Shown here: one piece after another, positions 54,327 through 62,705 of the stretch
Layout: each line of letters opens with the position of its first letter
Position numbering within the stretch: the stretch's first letter is position 1
Source of the DNA: Curvibacter sp. PAE-UM
GTDB taxonomy: Bacteria > Pseudomonadota > Gammaproteobacteria > Burkholderiales > Burkholderiaceae_C
Reading direction: 5' to 3'
DNA: 64,000 nt
Assembly (NCBI RefSeq): GCF_001432305.1
Contig: NZ_KQ483358.1
Location: forward strand, 2,541,822-2,605,821
Position numbers and translations under genes: made by a program
Notes under the pieces: generated by a model
Seen by the model: only the letters and a program-made list of their open reading frames with translations
What the model was told of the DNA's origin: nothing
Database searches by the model: none

Positions 54327-55502
54327 ATGACCACCAGCTTTCTGCGCGCCGCCCTCGTCCTGGGCCTGCTCTCGGCCATCGGCCCCTTCGCCATCGACAT
54401 GTACCTGCCGGCCCTGCCCTCCATCGGGCAGAGCCTGGGTGCGTCCATCGGCGCGGTACAAGGCAGCCTGATGGCCTTTTTCATCGCCCTGGGCCTGGGC
54501 CAGCTGATCTACGGCCCGGCCTCCGACATGCTGGGCCGCAAGCCGCCGCTGTACTTCGGCCTGGCGCTGTTCGCCATCGGCAGCGTGGGCTGCGCGCTGG
54601 CACCCGACATCCACACCCTGGTGGCCATGCGTTTCGTGCAGGGCCTGGGCGCCTGCGCCTGCAGCGTGGTGCCACGCGCCGTGGTGCGCGACCTGTACAC
54701 GGGCCACGAGGCGCTGCGCCTCATGTCCACGCTCATGCTGGTCTTCAGCGTCTCGCCCATCCTGGCGCCGCTGGCCGGCAGCCTGCTGATCGAATGGCTG
54801 GGCTGGCGCAGCACCTTCTGGTTCATGCTGGCCGCTGGCGCCCTGGGCCTGATCCTGGTGGCCACGCAGATGGGCGAAACCCGTCCGCCCGAGCAGCGCG
54901 CCGGCAGCAGCTGGCGCCAGGCCTTCCGTGGCTATGCCACGCTGCTGCGCGACCGCCATTTCATGGGCCTGGTGCTGATCGGTGCCTTCGGCATCGCGAG
55001 TTTCTTCGCCTACCTGGCCAACTCCTCCTTCGTGCTGATCGACCACTACGGCCTCACACCGCGGCAATACAGCATCGTCTTCGCGGCCAATGCGGCCAGC
55101 TTCATCGGCATGTCGCAGCTGACCGCCCGCCTGGGTCGGCGCTTCGGCATGAAACCCATGATCGGCATGGCCGCCCACGGCTACGCGGGTGTCATGGTCC
55201 TGCTGCTGGCGCTCTTTCTGCTGGGCGTGGACGCCCTGCCCGTGCTGCTGGCCCTGCTCTTCGTGGGCTACGGCTTCCTGGGCTTGATCATTCCCACCTC
55301 GGCCATCCTGGCGCTGGAAGACCACGGGCCGATTGCCGGCACCGCGTCGGCGTTGATGGGCACGCTGCAGTTCGCCACGGGTGCGGTGGTGATGGCCATC
55401 GTCGGTCTCTTTGTGGATGGCACGGGCCTGCCCATGGTGGCGGGCATCGCGGGCTCGGCGGGGATGACCTGGCTCTTCGTGCGCGGTACCCTGAAGCGTT
55501 AA
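54327..55502 (+). CDS. Bcr/CflA family multidrug efflux MFS transporter
   Basis: The 391-residue protein has twelve membrane helices. The Bcr/CflA hallmarks are present: GPFAIDMYLPALPSIGQSLGASIGAVQGSLMAFFIALGLGQLIYGPASDMLGRKPPLYFGLALF (residues 19-82) includes motif A, and RFVQGLGACACSVVPRAVVRDLY near 100 is motif C-like. Such pumps use the proton gradient to expel drugs such as bicyclomycin or sulfonamides; the substrate here is unknown. ATG 54327 was chosen over 54258 because the extra residues are not hydrophobic. Confidence 0.9.
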   Translation: MTTSFLRAALVLGLLSAIGPFAIDMYLPALPSIGQSLGASIGAVQGSLMAFFIALGLGQLIYGPASDMLGRKPPLYFGLALFAIGSVGCALAPDIHTLVAMRFVQGLGACACSVVPRAVVRDLYTGHEALRLMSTLMLVFSVSPILAPLAGSLLIEWLGWRSTFWFMLAAGALGLILVATQMGETRPPEQRAGSSWRQAFRGYATLLRDRHFMGLVLIGAFGIASFFAYLANSSFVLIDHYGLTPRQYSIVFAANAASFIGMSQLTARLGRRFGMKPMIGMAAHGYAGVMVLLLALFLLGVDALPVLLALLFVGYGFLGLIIPTSAILALEDHGPIAGTASALMGTLQFATGAVVMAIVGLFVDGTGLPMVAGIAGSAGMTWLFVRGTLKR

Positions 55503-55511
55503 AGGCCCAGG

Positions 55512-56417
55512 TCAGAGGGCCTGCACCACGCCTCCACCCGGCAACTCCCGCATGCGCCTGATGTCGCGCTGTGGCGGCGCGCCGAACTGGCGGCTGTACT
55601 CGCGGTTGAACTGCGAGACGCTTTCGTAACCCACACGCGCGGCCGTGCTGCTGGCGTCCAGGGCCTGCGTCAGCATGAGCTGGCGCGCCTCCTGCAGGCG
55701 CAGCTGCTTCTGGTACTGCAGCGGGCTCATGCCCGTGAGTTGGCGGAAATGCTGGCGGAAGGTCGAAGGACTCATGTGCGCGCGTTCGGCCAGCTCGTCC
55801 ATCAGCACATCACGGCTGAAGTTCAGCTTGAGCCAGGCGATGGCCTGCGCGACCTGGTGGCTCGGTGAGCCCGCGGCGATCAGATGCCGCAGGTAGGGGC
55901 CGTGCGGACCGGTCAGCAGGCGCACCATGATCTCCTGCTGGATCAGGGGCGCCAGCCGTGCGATGTGCTGCGGCTCCTGCAGCAGCCGCACCAGGCGGAT
56001 CACCGCGTCCAGCAGCGGCTCGTCCAGCGGGCCCAGCGATATGCCGCGTGCGGCCTGGTCGCGTGGCAAAGGCGGCAGTTCCATGTCCGCGGCCAGTTGC
56101 ACCAGCGCGCGCGTATCCAGCGTGAGCAGCATGCCGAGAAACGGTTGGGCCAGATCGGCCTGCGTGACCTGCGAGACCACGGGCAAGTCCACCGTTGCCA
56201 GCAGGGACTGGCCGGGCCCGTAGTTCACGACCTGGTCGCTCATGGTCACCTGCTTGCCGCCCTGCGCCACCACGGCCAGGCCCAGCATGTAGATGCAGGC
56301 CAGCGGCTCCGTGCGGCCGCTGCGCCGAGCCATCAGCAGCTGGGGGATGGCCGTCTGGTAATCGCCGTCATTTCGGGCAATCCGGCCGATTTCCTGGGCC
56401 AGGGTGGCGATGCTCAT
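55512..56417 (-). CDS. AraC family regulator with AraC_N (PF06719-type) sensor
   Basis: The 301-residue protein has an N-terminal AraC_N cupin-like domain (LACIYMLGLAVVAQGGKQVTMSDQVVNYGPGQSLLATVDLPVVSQV, near 39-85) and two helix-turn-helices (ERAHMSPSTFRQHFRQLTGMSPLQYQKQLRLQEARQLM, 205-245, then AARVGYESVSQFNREYSRQFGAPPQRD). It is divergent from the IorA gene by about 240 bp and so is the probable regulator of the molybdenum hydroxylase, or of nearby genes. The ligand is likely a small aldehyde or aromatic, inferred from the neighbours only. Confidence 0.88.
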   Translation of the reverse strand: MSIATLAQEIGRIARNDGDYQTAIPQLLMARRSGRTEPLACIYMLGLAVVAQGGKQVTMSDQVVNYGPGQSLLATVDLPVVSQVTQADLAQPFLGMLLTLDTRALVQLAADMELPPLPRDQAARGISLGPLDEPLLDAVIRLVRLLQEPQHIARLAPLIQQEIMVRLLTGPHGPYLRHLIAAGSPSHQVAQAIAWLKLNFSRDVLMDELAERAHMSPSTFRQHFRQLTGMSPLQYQKQLRLQEARQLMLTQALDASSTAARVGYESVSQFNREYSRQFGAPPQRDIRRMRELPGGGVVQAL

Positions 56418-56656
56418 GCTGAAACCTTCAAGGCAGTTGGAACGGGCGCGGTCACGACTCTGTCACAGAGCGGATGGTTGCGTGGTGCGCCATGGTCCGC
56501 ACTGTACCTCCCCCGGTTTGGCGGCGATGATTTTTGATGACAGTCGATCAGAAAAGGCAAAAAATAGATCGGAAACGGCAAGCCCGCCGCCGGACCAGGG
56601 CGGACACTTCCGGCACCGATCCCCGACCGACCTTTACCCAAGGAGCACGCACTGCC

Positions 56657-57130
56657 ATGAACACCCTCCACGTCAACGGCCGCGAGCATGCGCTCAACAC
56701 CGACCCCACCACCCCCATCCTCTGGGCCCTGCGTGACAACCTGGGCATGACCGGCACCAAGTTCGGCTGCGGGGCGGCGCTGTGCGGCGCCTGCACCGTG
56801 CACCTGGACGGCCAGGCCATCCGCTCCTGCGTCACGCCCATCTCGGCCGCGCAGAACGGCAAGATCACCACCATCGAAGCCGTCACCGACGGCAAGGACC
56901 GTGTGGGTGCCGCCGTGTACGCCGCCTGGGTCAAGCACGACGTCGCGCAGTGCGGCTACTGCCAGAGCGGCCAGATCATGAGCGCCACCGCCTTCCTCAA
57001 ATCCCTGCCGCGCGGCAAGCAGCCCACGGCCGCCGAGATCGACAGCGCCATGGCCGGCAACATCTGCCGCTGTGGCACCTATGCCCGCATCCGCGCCGCC
57101 GTGGCCGACGCCGCCAAGACACTCGCCTGA
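56657..57130 (+). CDS. 2Fe-2S subunit of a molybdenum hydroxylase (IorA-like)
   Basis: The 157-residue protein carries two 2Fe-2S clusters. The first is plant-ferredoxin type, FGCGAALCGACTVHLDGQAIRSC (C-x4-C-x2-C-x11-C, near residues 38-60), the second CGYCQSGQIMSATAFL ... GNICRCGTYARI near 100-140. It passes electrons from the Mo subunit encoded next to it. AAGGAGCACGCACTGCC lies before ATG 56657. The gap to the next gene is 11 bases. Confidence 0.93.
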   Translation: MNTLHVNGREHALNTDPTTPILWALRDNLGMTGTKFGCGAALCGACTVHLDGQAIRSCVTPISAAQNGKITTIEAVTDGKDRVGAAVYAAWVKHDVAQCGYCQSGQIMSATAFLKSLPRGKQPTAAEIDSAMAGNICRCGTYARIRAAVADAAKTLA

Positions 57131-57141
57131 AGGAGCACCCC

Positions 57142-59376
57142 ATGTTGCCCACCACCCTCGCCCAAGAAATGCCGCGCGCCCTGCAACACCTGCTGGCCCG
57201 CGATGAACAGACCGACATGACCGCCCTGCCACGCCGCAGCTTCCTCAAGCTCGCCGGTGCCGGCGGCCTGGCGCTCGGCGTCTACCCCGGCCTGGCCACG
57301 GCCCAGCCGGCTGCCGCGGCCGGCCTCAAGCCCACCGAACAACCCTCGGCCTTCGTGCAGATCGCAACCGACGGTGAGGTCACCGTCACCGTCAACCGCC
57401 TGGAGTTCGGCCAGGGCGTGCAGACGGCCCTGCCCATGATCCTGGCCGAGGAGCTGGACGCCGACTGGAGCAAGGTGCGCAGCCAGCACGGCACGAACAA
57501 CCCCGCTTATGCCGACCCGCTCTTCGGCATGCACCTCACCGGTGGCTCCAACTCGATCAAGAACAGCTACACGCAATACCGCGAACTCGGTGCCCGCGCC
57601 CGCGCCATGCTGCTGGCCGCCGCCGCCATGCGCTGGAACGTGGACGTGCAGAGCCTGCGCACGCAGGCCGGCTGGGTGCTCGGCCCTGGCGGCCGCAAGG
57701 CGGGTTACGGCGAACTGGCCGAGGCTGCCATGACCCAGCCCGTACCCGAGAAGGTGACGCTGAAGAACCCGAAAGACTTCCGCATCATCGGCAAGCCCAC
57801 CGGTCGCCTGGACGCCAAGGCCAAGAGCAGCGGCCAGCAGAACTTCGGCATCGACGTGCGCCAACCCGGCCAGCTCACCGCGGTCATCGCGCGCCCGCCC
57901 GTCTTCGGCGCCAAGCTCGCCTCGGTCGACGACAGCGCGGCGCGTGCCGTGCCCGGCGTCAAGGCCGTGCTGCGGGTGCCGCTGGACCGCGGTGCCGAAG
58001 GCGTGGCCGTGATCGCCGAGGGCTACTGGCCCGCCAAGCAGGGGCGCGACGCGCTCAAGCTGCAGTGGGACACCAGCAATGTCGAGAAGGTGGACAGCGA
58101 ACGCCAGCTGGCCCAGTACCGGCAGATGGCCCAGGAGAGCGGCCCGCGCCACTTCGACGCCGACATGGGGCCCCTGGCCGGTGCCCCGAAACAGATCGAG
58201 GCCGAGTTCGTCTTCCCCTACCTGGCCCACGCGCCTATGGAGCCGCTGAACTGCACCGTGTTGATCAGCGACCAGGGCGCCGAGCTCTGGGTCGGCTCAC
58301 AGATGCCGGGCCTCGACGGCATGGCCGCAGCCCGTGTGCTGGGCCTCAAGCCCGAGCAGATCAAGGTGCATGTGCAGGCTGCAGGCGGTGGTTTCGGCCG
58401 ACGTGCCATTCCCAGCAGCGAATACGTGGTCGAGGCCTGCACCATCGCCAAGGCCGCGCGCACTGCGGGCCTGAACGTGCCCGTGCGCACGCTCTGGAGC
58501 CGCGAGGACGACATCAAGGGCGGCTACTACCGCCCCATGCACCTGCACCGCGCGCGCATCGGCTTCGATGAAAAGGGCAAGGTGCTGGCCTGGGACCACG
58601 TCGTGGTGGGCCAGTCCATCCTCGCTGGCTCCGTGTTCGAGGCCTTCCAGGTGAAAAACGGCATCGACGCCACCGCCGTCGAAGGCCTGCGTGAGCCCTA
58701 CCCCATCCCCATGCGCCTCACCGTGCACCACCCCAAGCTCAACGTGCCCGTGCTCTGGTGGCGCAGCGTGGGGTCCACCCACACGGCCTACGTGATGGAG
58801 ACGCTGATCGACGAGATCGCCCGCGCCACCAAGCAAGACCCTGTGGCCTACCGCCTCAAACTCATCGGCGACAAGCACCCGCGCCACCGCGCCGCGCTGC
58901 AGCTGGCCGTGGAGAAAAGCGGCTACGGCAATAAGGCTTTGCCCCGGGGCCGCGCCTGGGGCGTGGCCGTGCACGAGTCCTTCAGCACCGTGGTGGCCTA
59001 TGTGGTGGAAGCTTCGGTCAAGGACGGCCAGCCCGTGCTGCACCGTGTGACAGCCGGCGTGCATTGCAACCTGGTGGTGAACCCGCGCACCGTGGAAGCG
59101 CAGGTGCAGGGTGCTGCACTCATGGGCCTGTCCATGTGCCTGCCCGGTGCGGCCATCACGCTCAAGGACGGCGAGGTGCAGCAGAGCAACTTCGGCGACT
59201 ACGCCGTGCCGCGCATCACCGACATGCCGCAGATCGCCGTGCACGTGGTGCCCAGCACCGACGCGCCCACCGGCATGGGTGAACCCGGCCTGCCACCGCT
59301 GGCCCCGGCTTTCGCGAACGCCATCGCGCGCCTGACCGGCAAGACGCCGCGCGAACTGCCCTTCAAGCTGGCCTGA
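57142..59376 (+). CDS. molybdopterin-binding subunit of an isoquinoline 1-oxidoreductase-type (aldehyde oxidase) enzyme
   Basis: The 744-residue protein has an internal Tat signal (LPRRSFLKLAGAGGLALGVYPGLA, residues 30-53), so the enzyme is exported to the periplasm with its cofactor. Molybdopterin-binding blocks are VNRLEFGQGVQTALPMILAEELD near 84, VQAAGGGFGRRAIPSSEYVVEACTIA near 410 and GMGEPGLPPLAPAFANAI near 712, where GEPG holds the active-site Glu. It lacks an FAD subunit, as in IorB-type enzymes that donate electrons to a cytochrome. Substrate is a heterocycle or aldehyde. An ATG at 57217 could also serve as start. Confidence 0.92.
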   Translation: MLPTTLAQEMPRALQHLLARDEQTDMTALPRRSFLKLAGAGGLALGVYPGLATAQPAAAAGLKPTEQPSAFVQIATDGEVTVTVNRLEFGQGVQTALPMILAEELDADWSKVRSQHGTNNPAYADPLFGMHLTGGSNSIKNSYTQYRELGARARAMLLAAAAMRWNVDVQSLRTQAGWVLGPGGRKAGYGELAEAAMTQPVPEKVTLKNPKDFRIIGKPTGRLDAKAKSSGQQNFGIDVRQPGQLTAVIARPPVFGAKLASVDDSAARAVPGVKAVLRVPLDRGAEGVAVIAEGYWPAKQGRDALKLQWDTSNVEKVDSERQLAQYRQMAQESGPRHFDADMGPLAGAPKQIEAEFVFPYLAHAPMEPLNCTVLISDQGAELWVGSQMPGLDGMAAARVLGLKPEQIKVHVQAAGGGFGRRAIPSSEYVVEACTIAKAARTAGLNVPVRTLWSREDDIKGGYYRPMHLHRARIGFDEKGKVLAWDHVVVGQSILAGSVFEAFQVKNGIDATAVEGLREPYPIPMRLTVHHPKLNVPVLWWRSVGSTHTAYVMETLIDEIARATKQDPVAYRLKLIGDKHPRHRAALQLAVEKSGYGNKALPRGRAWGVAVHESFSTVVAYVVEASVKDGQPVLHRVTAGVHCNLVVNPRTVEAQVQGAALMGLSMCLPGAAITLKDGEVQQSNFGDYAVPRITDMPQIAVHVVPSTDAPTGMGEPGLPPLAPAFANAIARLTGKTPRELPFKLA

Positions 59377-59380
59377 GCCC

Positions 59381-60454
59381 ATGGAGGATCTCGACACCCT
59401 GGTCCTGCGCACCGCGCAGCGTTGGTTGACCGAGGGGCAGGCCGTGGTGCTCGTCACCGTGGCCCGCACCTGGGGCTCCTCGCCGCGCCCGCCCGGCTCG
59501 CTCATGGCCATCAACGGCCGGGGCGAGACCGTGGGCTCGGTCTCGGGCGGCTGCATCGAGGACGACCTCATCCACCGCATCCGCGAGGGCGGCGTGGAAG
59601 CGGCCATGACCGGCGCCGCGCCCACCGTGCAACGCTACGGCATCTCGGCCGACCAAGCGCATCGCTTCGGCCTGCCCTGCGGCGGCACGGTGGAACTGGT
59701 GCTGGAGCGCGTGGCGCCGCACAGCCGCCTGGGTGACCTGCTGGTCGCCTGTGAGCAACGGCAAAGCACCGAACGCGTGCTGGACCTGAAGACCGGCGCG
59801 GTGACCCTGCGCCCGGGCCGGCGTGATGGCGTGCCGCAGCTCGACGAAGCCACCTTGACCACCTACCTCGGCCCGCAGGCCCGTCTCATCGTCATCGGCG
59901 CGGGCGACCTCTCGCGTTTCCTGAGCCAGATGGCGCTGAGTCTGGGCTTCGAGGTGTTTGTGTGCGATCCGCGCGAAGAACACCGCGCCACCTGGAGCCT
60001 GGCCGGCGTAACGCTTACGCATGAGATGCCCGACGACCTGATTCTGCGACTCAAACCCGACGCGGGCACCGCCGTCGTCGCCCTCACGCACGACCCCAAG
60101 CTCGACGACCTGGCGCTGATCGACGCCCTGCAGTCCGAGGCCTTCTACGTCGGCGCCATCGGCTCCCGCCGCAACAGCACCACACGCCGCGAACGGCTGC
60201 ATGAGCACTTCGATATTTCGTATGAGGTGCTGGACCGCCTGCACGGGCCGGCCGGGCTGTACATCGGCAGCAAGACGCCGGCGGAGATTGCGCTGTCCAT
60301 CATGGCGGAGGTGGTGGCGGTGAAGAATGGAGCAGCAATCACAGTCGCCGAACGACTACGAATTGGCGAAATAGGTCGAGCAGATTTCGCCCGCAAGGAA
60401 GAAGATTTTTTTCAGTCGCGTCGTCTAAAAGCAAAGTTCACCTTGACACCTTAA
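59381..60454 (+). CDS. XdhC/CoxI family molybdenum enzyme maturation factor with an altered C-terminal tail
   Basis: The 357-residue protein has the XdhC N-terminal domain (VTVARTWGSSPRPPGSLMAINGRGETVGSVSGGCIEDDLI, residues 25-65) and a C-terminal Rossmann domain (ARLIVIGAGDLSRFLSQMAL near 168, ALIDALQSEAFYVGAIGSRRNSTTRRERLHEHF near 247). XdhC inserts the sulfurated molybdenum cofactor into xanthine dehydrogenase-type enzymes and here serves the IorAB-like pair, four bases upstream. The family pattern ends at VKNGAA near residue 320; the last 30 or so residues (VAERLRIGEIGRADFARKEEDFFQSRR) are encoded by AT-rich DNA and are not XdhC-like, so the tail was replaced by the adjacent island. Confidence 0.88.
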   Translation: MEDLDTLVLRTAQRWLTEGQAVVLVTVARTWGSSPRPPGSLMAINGRGETVGSVSGGCIEDDLIHRIREGGVEAAMTGAAPTVQRYGISADQAHRFGLPCGGTVELVLERVAPHSRLGDLLVACEQRQSTERVLDLKTGAVTLRPGRRDGVPQLDEATLTTYLGPQARLIVIGAGDLSRFLSQMALSLGFEVFVCDPREEHRATWSLAGVTLTHEMPDDLILRLKPDAGTAVVALTHDPKLDDLALIDALQSEAFYVGAIGSRRNSTTRRERLHEHFDISYEVLDRLHGPAGLYIGSKTPAEIALSIMAEVVAVKNGAAITVAERLRIGEIGRADFARKEEDFFQSRRLKAKFTLTP

Positions 60455-61747
60455 CTACGAGGAAAAAAGATAAGGCGCGCGAAGCAAAACCGTCTGGGCG
60501 AGAAGTCGAACATCGTCGGCAGGTTGAGTTTGAAAATGCTGCCTGTATCGCCTGAACTTCGACCATTCCGAAATGAATCTACTTCCTCCATGAACGATTT
60601 CATTACGAAGTTCAAACAGCCAAGACGCTTTTTCAATTAAGACTGATGGCAGATTGAGTTCTTGCAACCCCTGCAGAATCGACTTTTCAACTGAGCCACG
60701 CTCTCCAAACATTGCATCAAGAGAAACAAAATAATTAATGTAGGCCTCGATGTCGCCCGAATTCATCCCCCTATTAAAGAAATGAGTGGACTTCTCAATT
60801 CGACTTCGATCTGAACCGGAACACCTAGAACTGCTGGCGTACCAATCTTGGATTAATGCTACGTCCTTAGAGGAAAGTGGTATGTCGGTGACATAAAACG
60901 GCATAACAGGATCACAATCTTTTCTCGTTATCTGAGCTTCTTTCGACAATCGATGGGGGAACTGAATGAGAAATTCATATGGATAGCTCATAGCCTTAAA
61001 AAAAGGTCTGGCAGCACTTTCCGACGCAATCGCAAACAGGATTGCCGCCAACGTCCTAAACTTCAGGGCACCGCTAAATCTAACCCCATCTGACGTTCCG
61101 TACTCTTCCGCAACAAGAACACACTCGAAATGACCAGGGGGAGAGAATGTACGATCCCCATCATTTCCGATTTGCGGGCGAAGCGGTGTCCAACCACTAA
61201 ACCTGTATCCCTTCTCAACCAGTTGATTCCACGCCACCTCATCGTCTCTTTTTATGAGACGAACAGAGTCGTTATCTAGAGAAAAACTTGGGACCTGGAA
61301 TCGAGGAACTGCGTAGAGAACACATCGATGGCCTATCCGCTGCCGAAGATTGGATTCAATTTCTCCTTGTATTGAGGCTGCAAATTGCGGGACAGGGACT
61401 ACACGACAATCAAATAAGGTTCTATTTCGGCAAAGGAATACAGCGTCCCCATCGAAAATCTTATTGTCGAGGCATATTTCCTGCAGCGTTGTTGTTACCG
61501 CATCTGAAACAGATTCAAGATCACAATTTCTAAATTCTGATGAGTCTTCAATTACCAGCAAAGAAACACTCTCAATCGCCTGAAATGTGTCAGCGGTGTA
61601 CCACCAAGATAAAGCGATCCCACTGGGAAAAACAAAAGGCTTTTGCTTTCCTGCAAAAAATTGAAGTGATGGTCGTCTTTCTGAGTCTTCTACTCGCAAC
61701 AGAATATTTTTCGTTAGACGAACTATCTGACTTAGAAGTGGTGTCAT
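60455..61747 (-). CDS. HEPN-domain protein (Apea-like), candidate RNase/defence protein
   Basis: The 430-residue protein is coded in clearly AT-rich DNA. Its C terminus has a HEPN fold with the catalytic R-x4-H: LFELRNEIVHGGSRF near residue 380, preceded by the helix YINYFVSLDAMFGERGSVEKSILQGLQELN, as in Apea-like HEPN proteins. The N-terminal 300 residues are an unknown mixed domain that may bind the trigger. HEPN RNases cut RNA, often tRNA, and many halt growth on phage infection. Start ATG 61747; a GTG at 61759 would add four residues. There is no antitoxin or helicase gene beside it. The defence role is inference. Confidence 0.75.
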   Translation of the reverse strand: MTPLLSQIVRLTKNILLRVEDSERRPSLQFFAGKQKPFVFPSGIALSWWYTADTFQAIESVSLLVIEDSSEFRNCDLESVSDAVTTTLQEICLDNKIFDGDAVFLCRNRTLFDCRVVPVPQFAASIQGEIESNLRQRIGHRCVLYAVPRFQVPSFSLDNDSVRLIKRDDEVAWNQLVEKGYRFSGWTPLRPQIGNDGDRTFSPPGHFECVLVAEEYGTSDGVRFSGALKFRTLAAILFAIASESAARPFFKAMSYPYEFLIQFPHRLSKEAQITRKDCDPVMPFYVTDIPLSSKDVALIQDWYASSSRCSGSDRSRIEKSTHFFNRGMNSGDIEAYINYFVSLDAMFGERGSVEKSILQGLQELNLPSVLIEKASWLFELRNEIVHGGSRFISEWSKFRRYRQHFQTQPADDVRLLAQTVLLRAPYLFSS

Positions 61748-61828
61748 ACATATAAGCACTAAAACCTAATTTTTCATTCTAGATATCAATTAGCATCAAT
61801 TTAAGTCTTAAGCAATTAGCCGACCAAC

Positions 61829-61866
61829 CAAAAGCAAACCCCGCTACGGCGGGGTTTGCTTTTGAC
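61829..61866. terminator. bidirectional terminator between the HEPN island and phaB
   Basis: AAAAGCAAACCCCGC and GCGGGGTTTGCTTTT form a near-perfect 14-bp stem with a TAC loop, with A-runs and T-runs on both ends. It ends the pha operon and also marks the right edge of the AT-rich island. Confidence 0.9.
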
Positions 61867-61881
61867 AAGAGCCGGAACATC

Positions 61882-62619
61882 TCAGCCCATGTGCAGCCCG
61901 CCATTGACCGAGAAATCCGCCCCGGTCGAGTACCCGCTCTCCTCGCTGGCGATCCAGGCAATGATGGACGCGATCTCACCCGGCTCGCCCAGGCGCTTGA
62001 CGGGGATGGTGCCGACGATCTTGTCCAGCACGTCCTGGCGGATGGACTTGACCATGTCGGTGCCGATGTAACCCGGGCTCACGGTGTTGACCGTCACGCC
62101 CTTGTTGGCCATTTCCTGCGCCAGCGCCATGGTGAAGCCGTGCATGCCGGCCTTGGCGGCCGAGTAGTTGGTCTGGCCGGCCTGGCCCTTCTCGCCGTTG
62201 ACCGAGCTGATGTTGATGATGCGACCCCAGCCGCGTTCCACCATATCGCCCACCACCTGCTTGGTGACGTTGAACATGGAGTTGAGGTTGGTCTCGATGA
62301 CGGCGTCCCAGTCCTCGCGGGTCATCTTGAGGAACATGCGGTCGCGGGTGATGCCGGCGTTGTTGACCAGCACGTCGATGGGGCCGTGCTCGGCCTTGGT
62401 CTTGCTGAAGGCCTCCACGGTGGACTCCCACAGACCGACGTTGCCGACCGAAGCGTAGAAGGTGTAACCCAGGGCCTTCTGCTCGCCCAGCCACTTGTCG
62501 AAGTCTCGCGTGGGGCCGCAGCCGGCGATGACCGTGAAACCTTCCTTGTGCAGGCGCTGGCAGATGGCGGTGCCGATGCCACCCATGCCGCCGGTGACGT
62601 AGGCTACTTTCTTACTCAT
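61882..62619 (-). CDS. phaB: acetoacetyl-CoA reductase
   Basis: The 245-residue short-chain dehydrogenase has the NADPH fold VAYVTGGMGGIGTAICQRLHKEGF (residues 4-27) and the Ser-Tyr-Lys centre in INISSVNGEKGQAGQTNYSAAKAGMHGF near 136-163. It reduces acetoacetyl-CoA to (R)-3-hydroxybutyryl-CoA for PHB. GAGGAGAGCATC precedes the start. It follows phaA by 86 bases. Confidence 0.96.
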   Translation of the reverse strand: MSKKVAYVTGGMGGIGTAICQRLHKEGFTVIAGCGPTRDFDKWLGEQKALGYTFYASVGNVGLWESTVEAFSKTKAEHGPIDVLVNNAGITRDRMFLKMTREDWDAVIETNLNSMFNVTKQVVGDMVERGWGRIINISSVNGEKGQAGQTNYSAAKAGMHGFTMALAQEMANKGVTVNTVSPGYIGTDMVKSIRQDVLDKIVGTIPVKRLGEPGEIASIIAWIASEESGYSTGADFSVNGGLHMG

Positions 62620-62705
62620 GATGCTCTCCTCGTTGAACTCGTTCTCAATCTAAGGGCTGCGCTCTGCCGGCGGCCCTAGGCAAAACCCGCGTGTGGGGCA
62701 AACCC

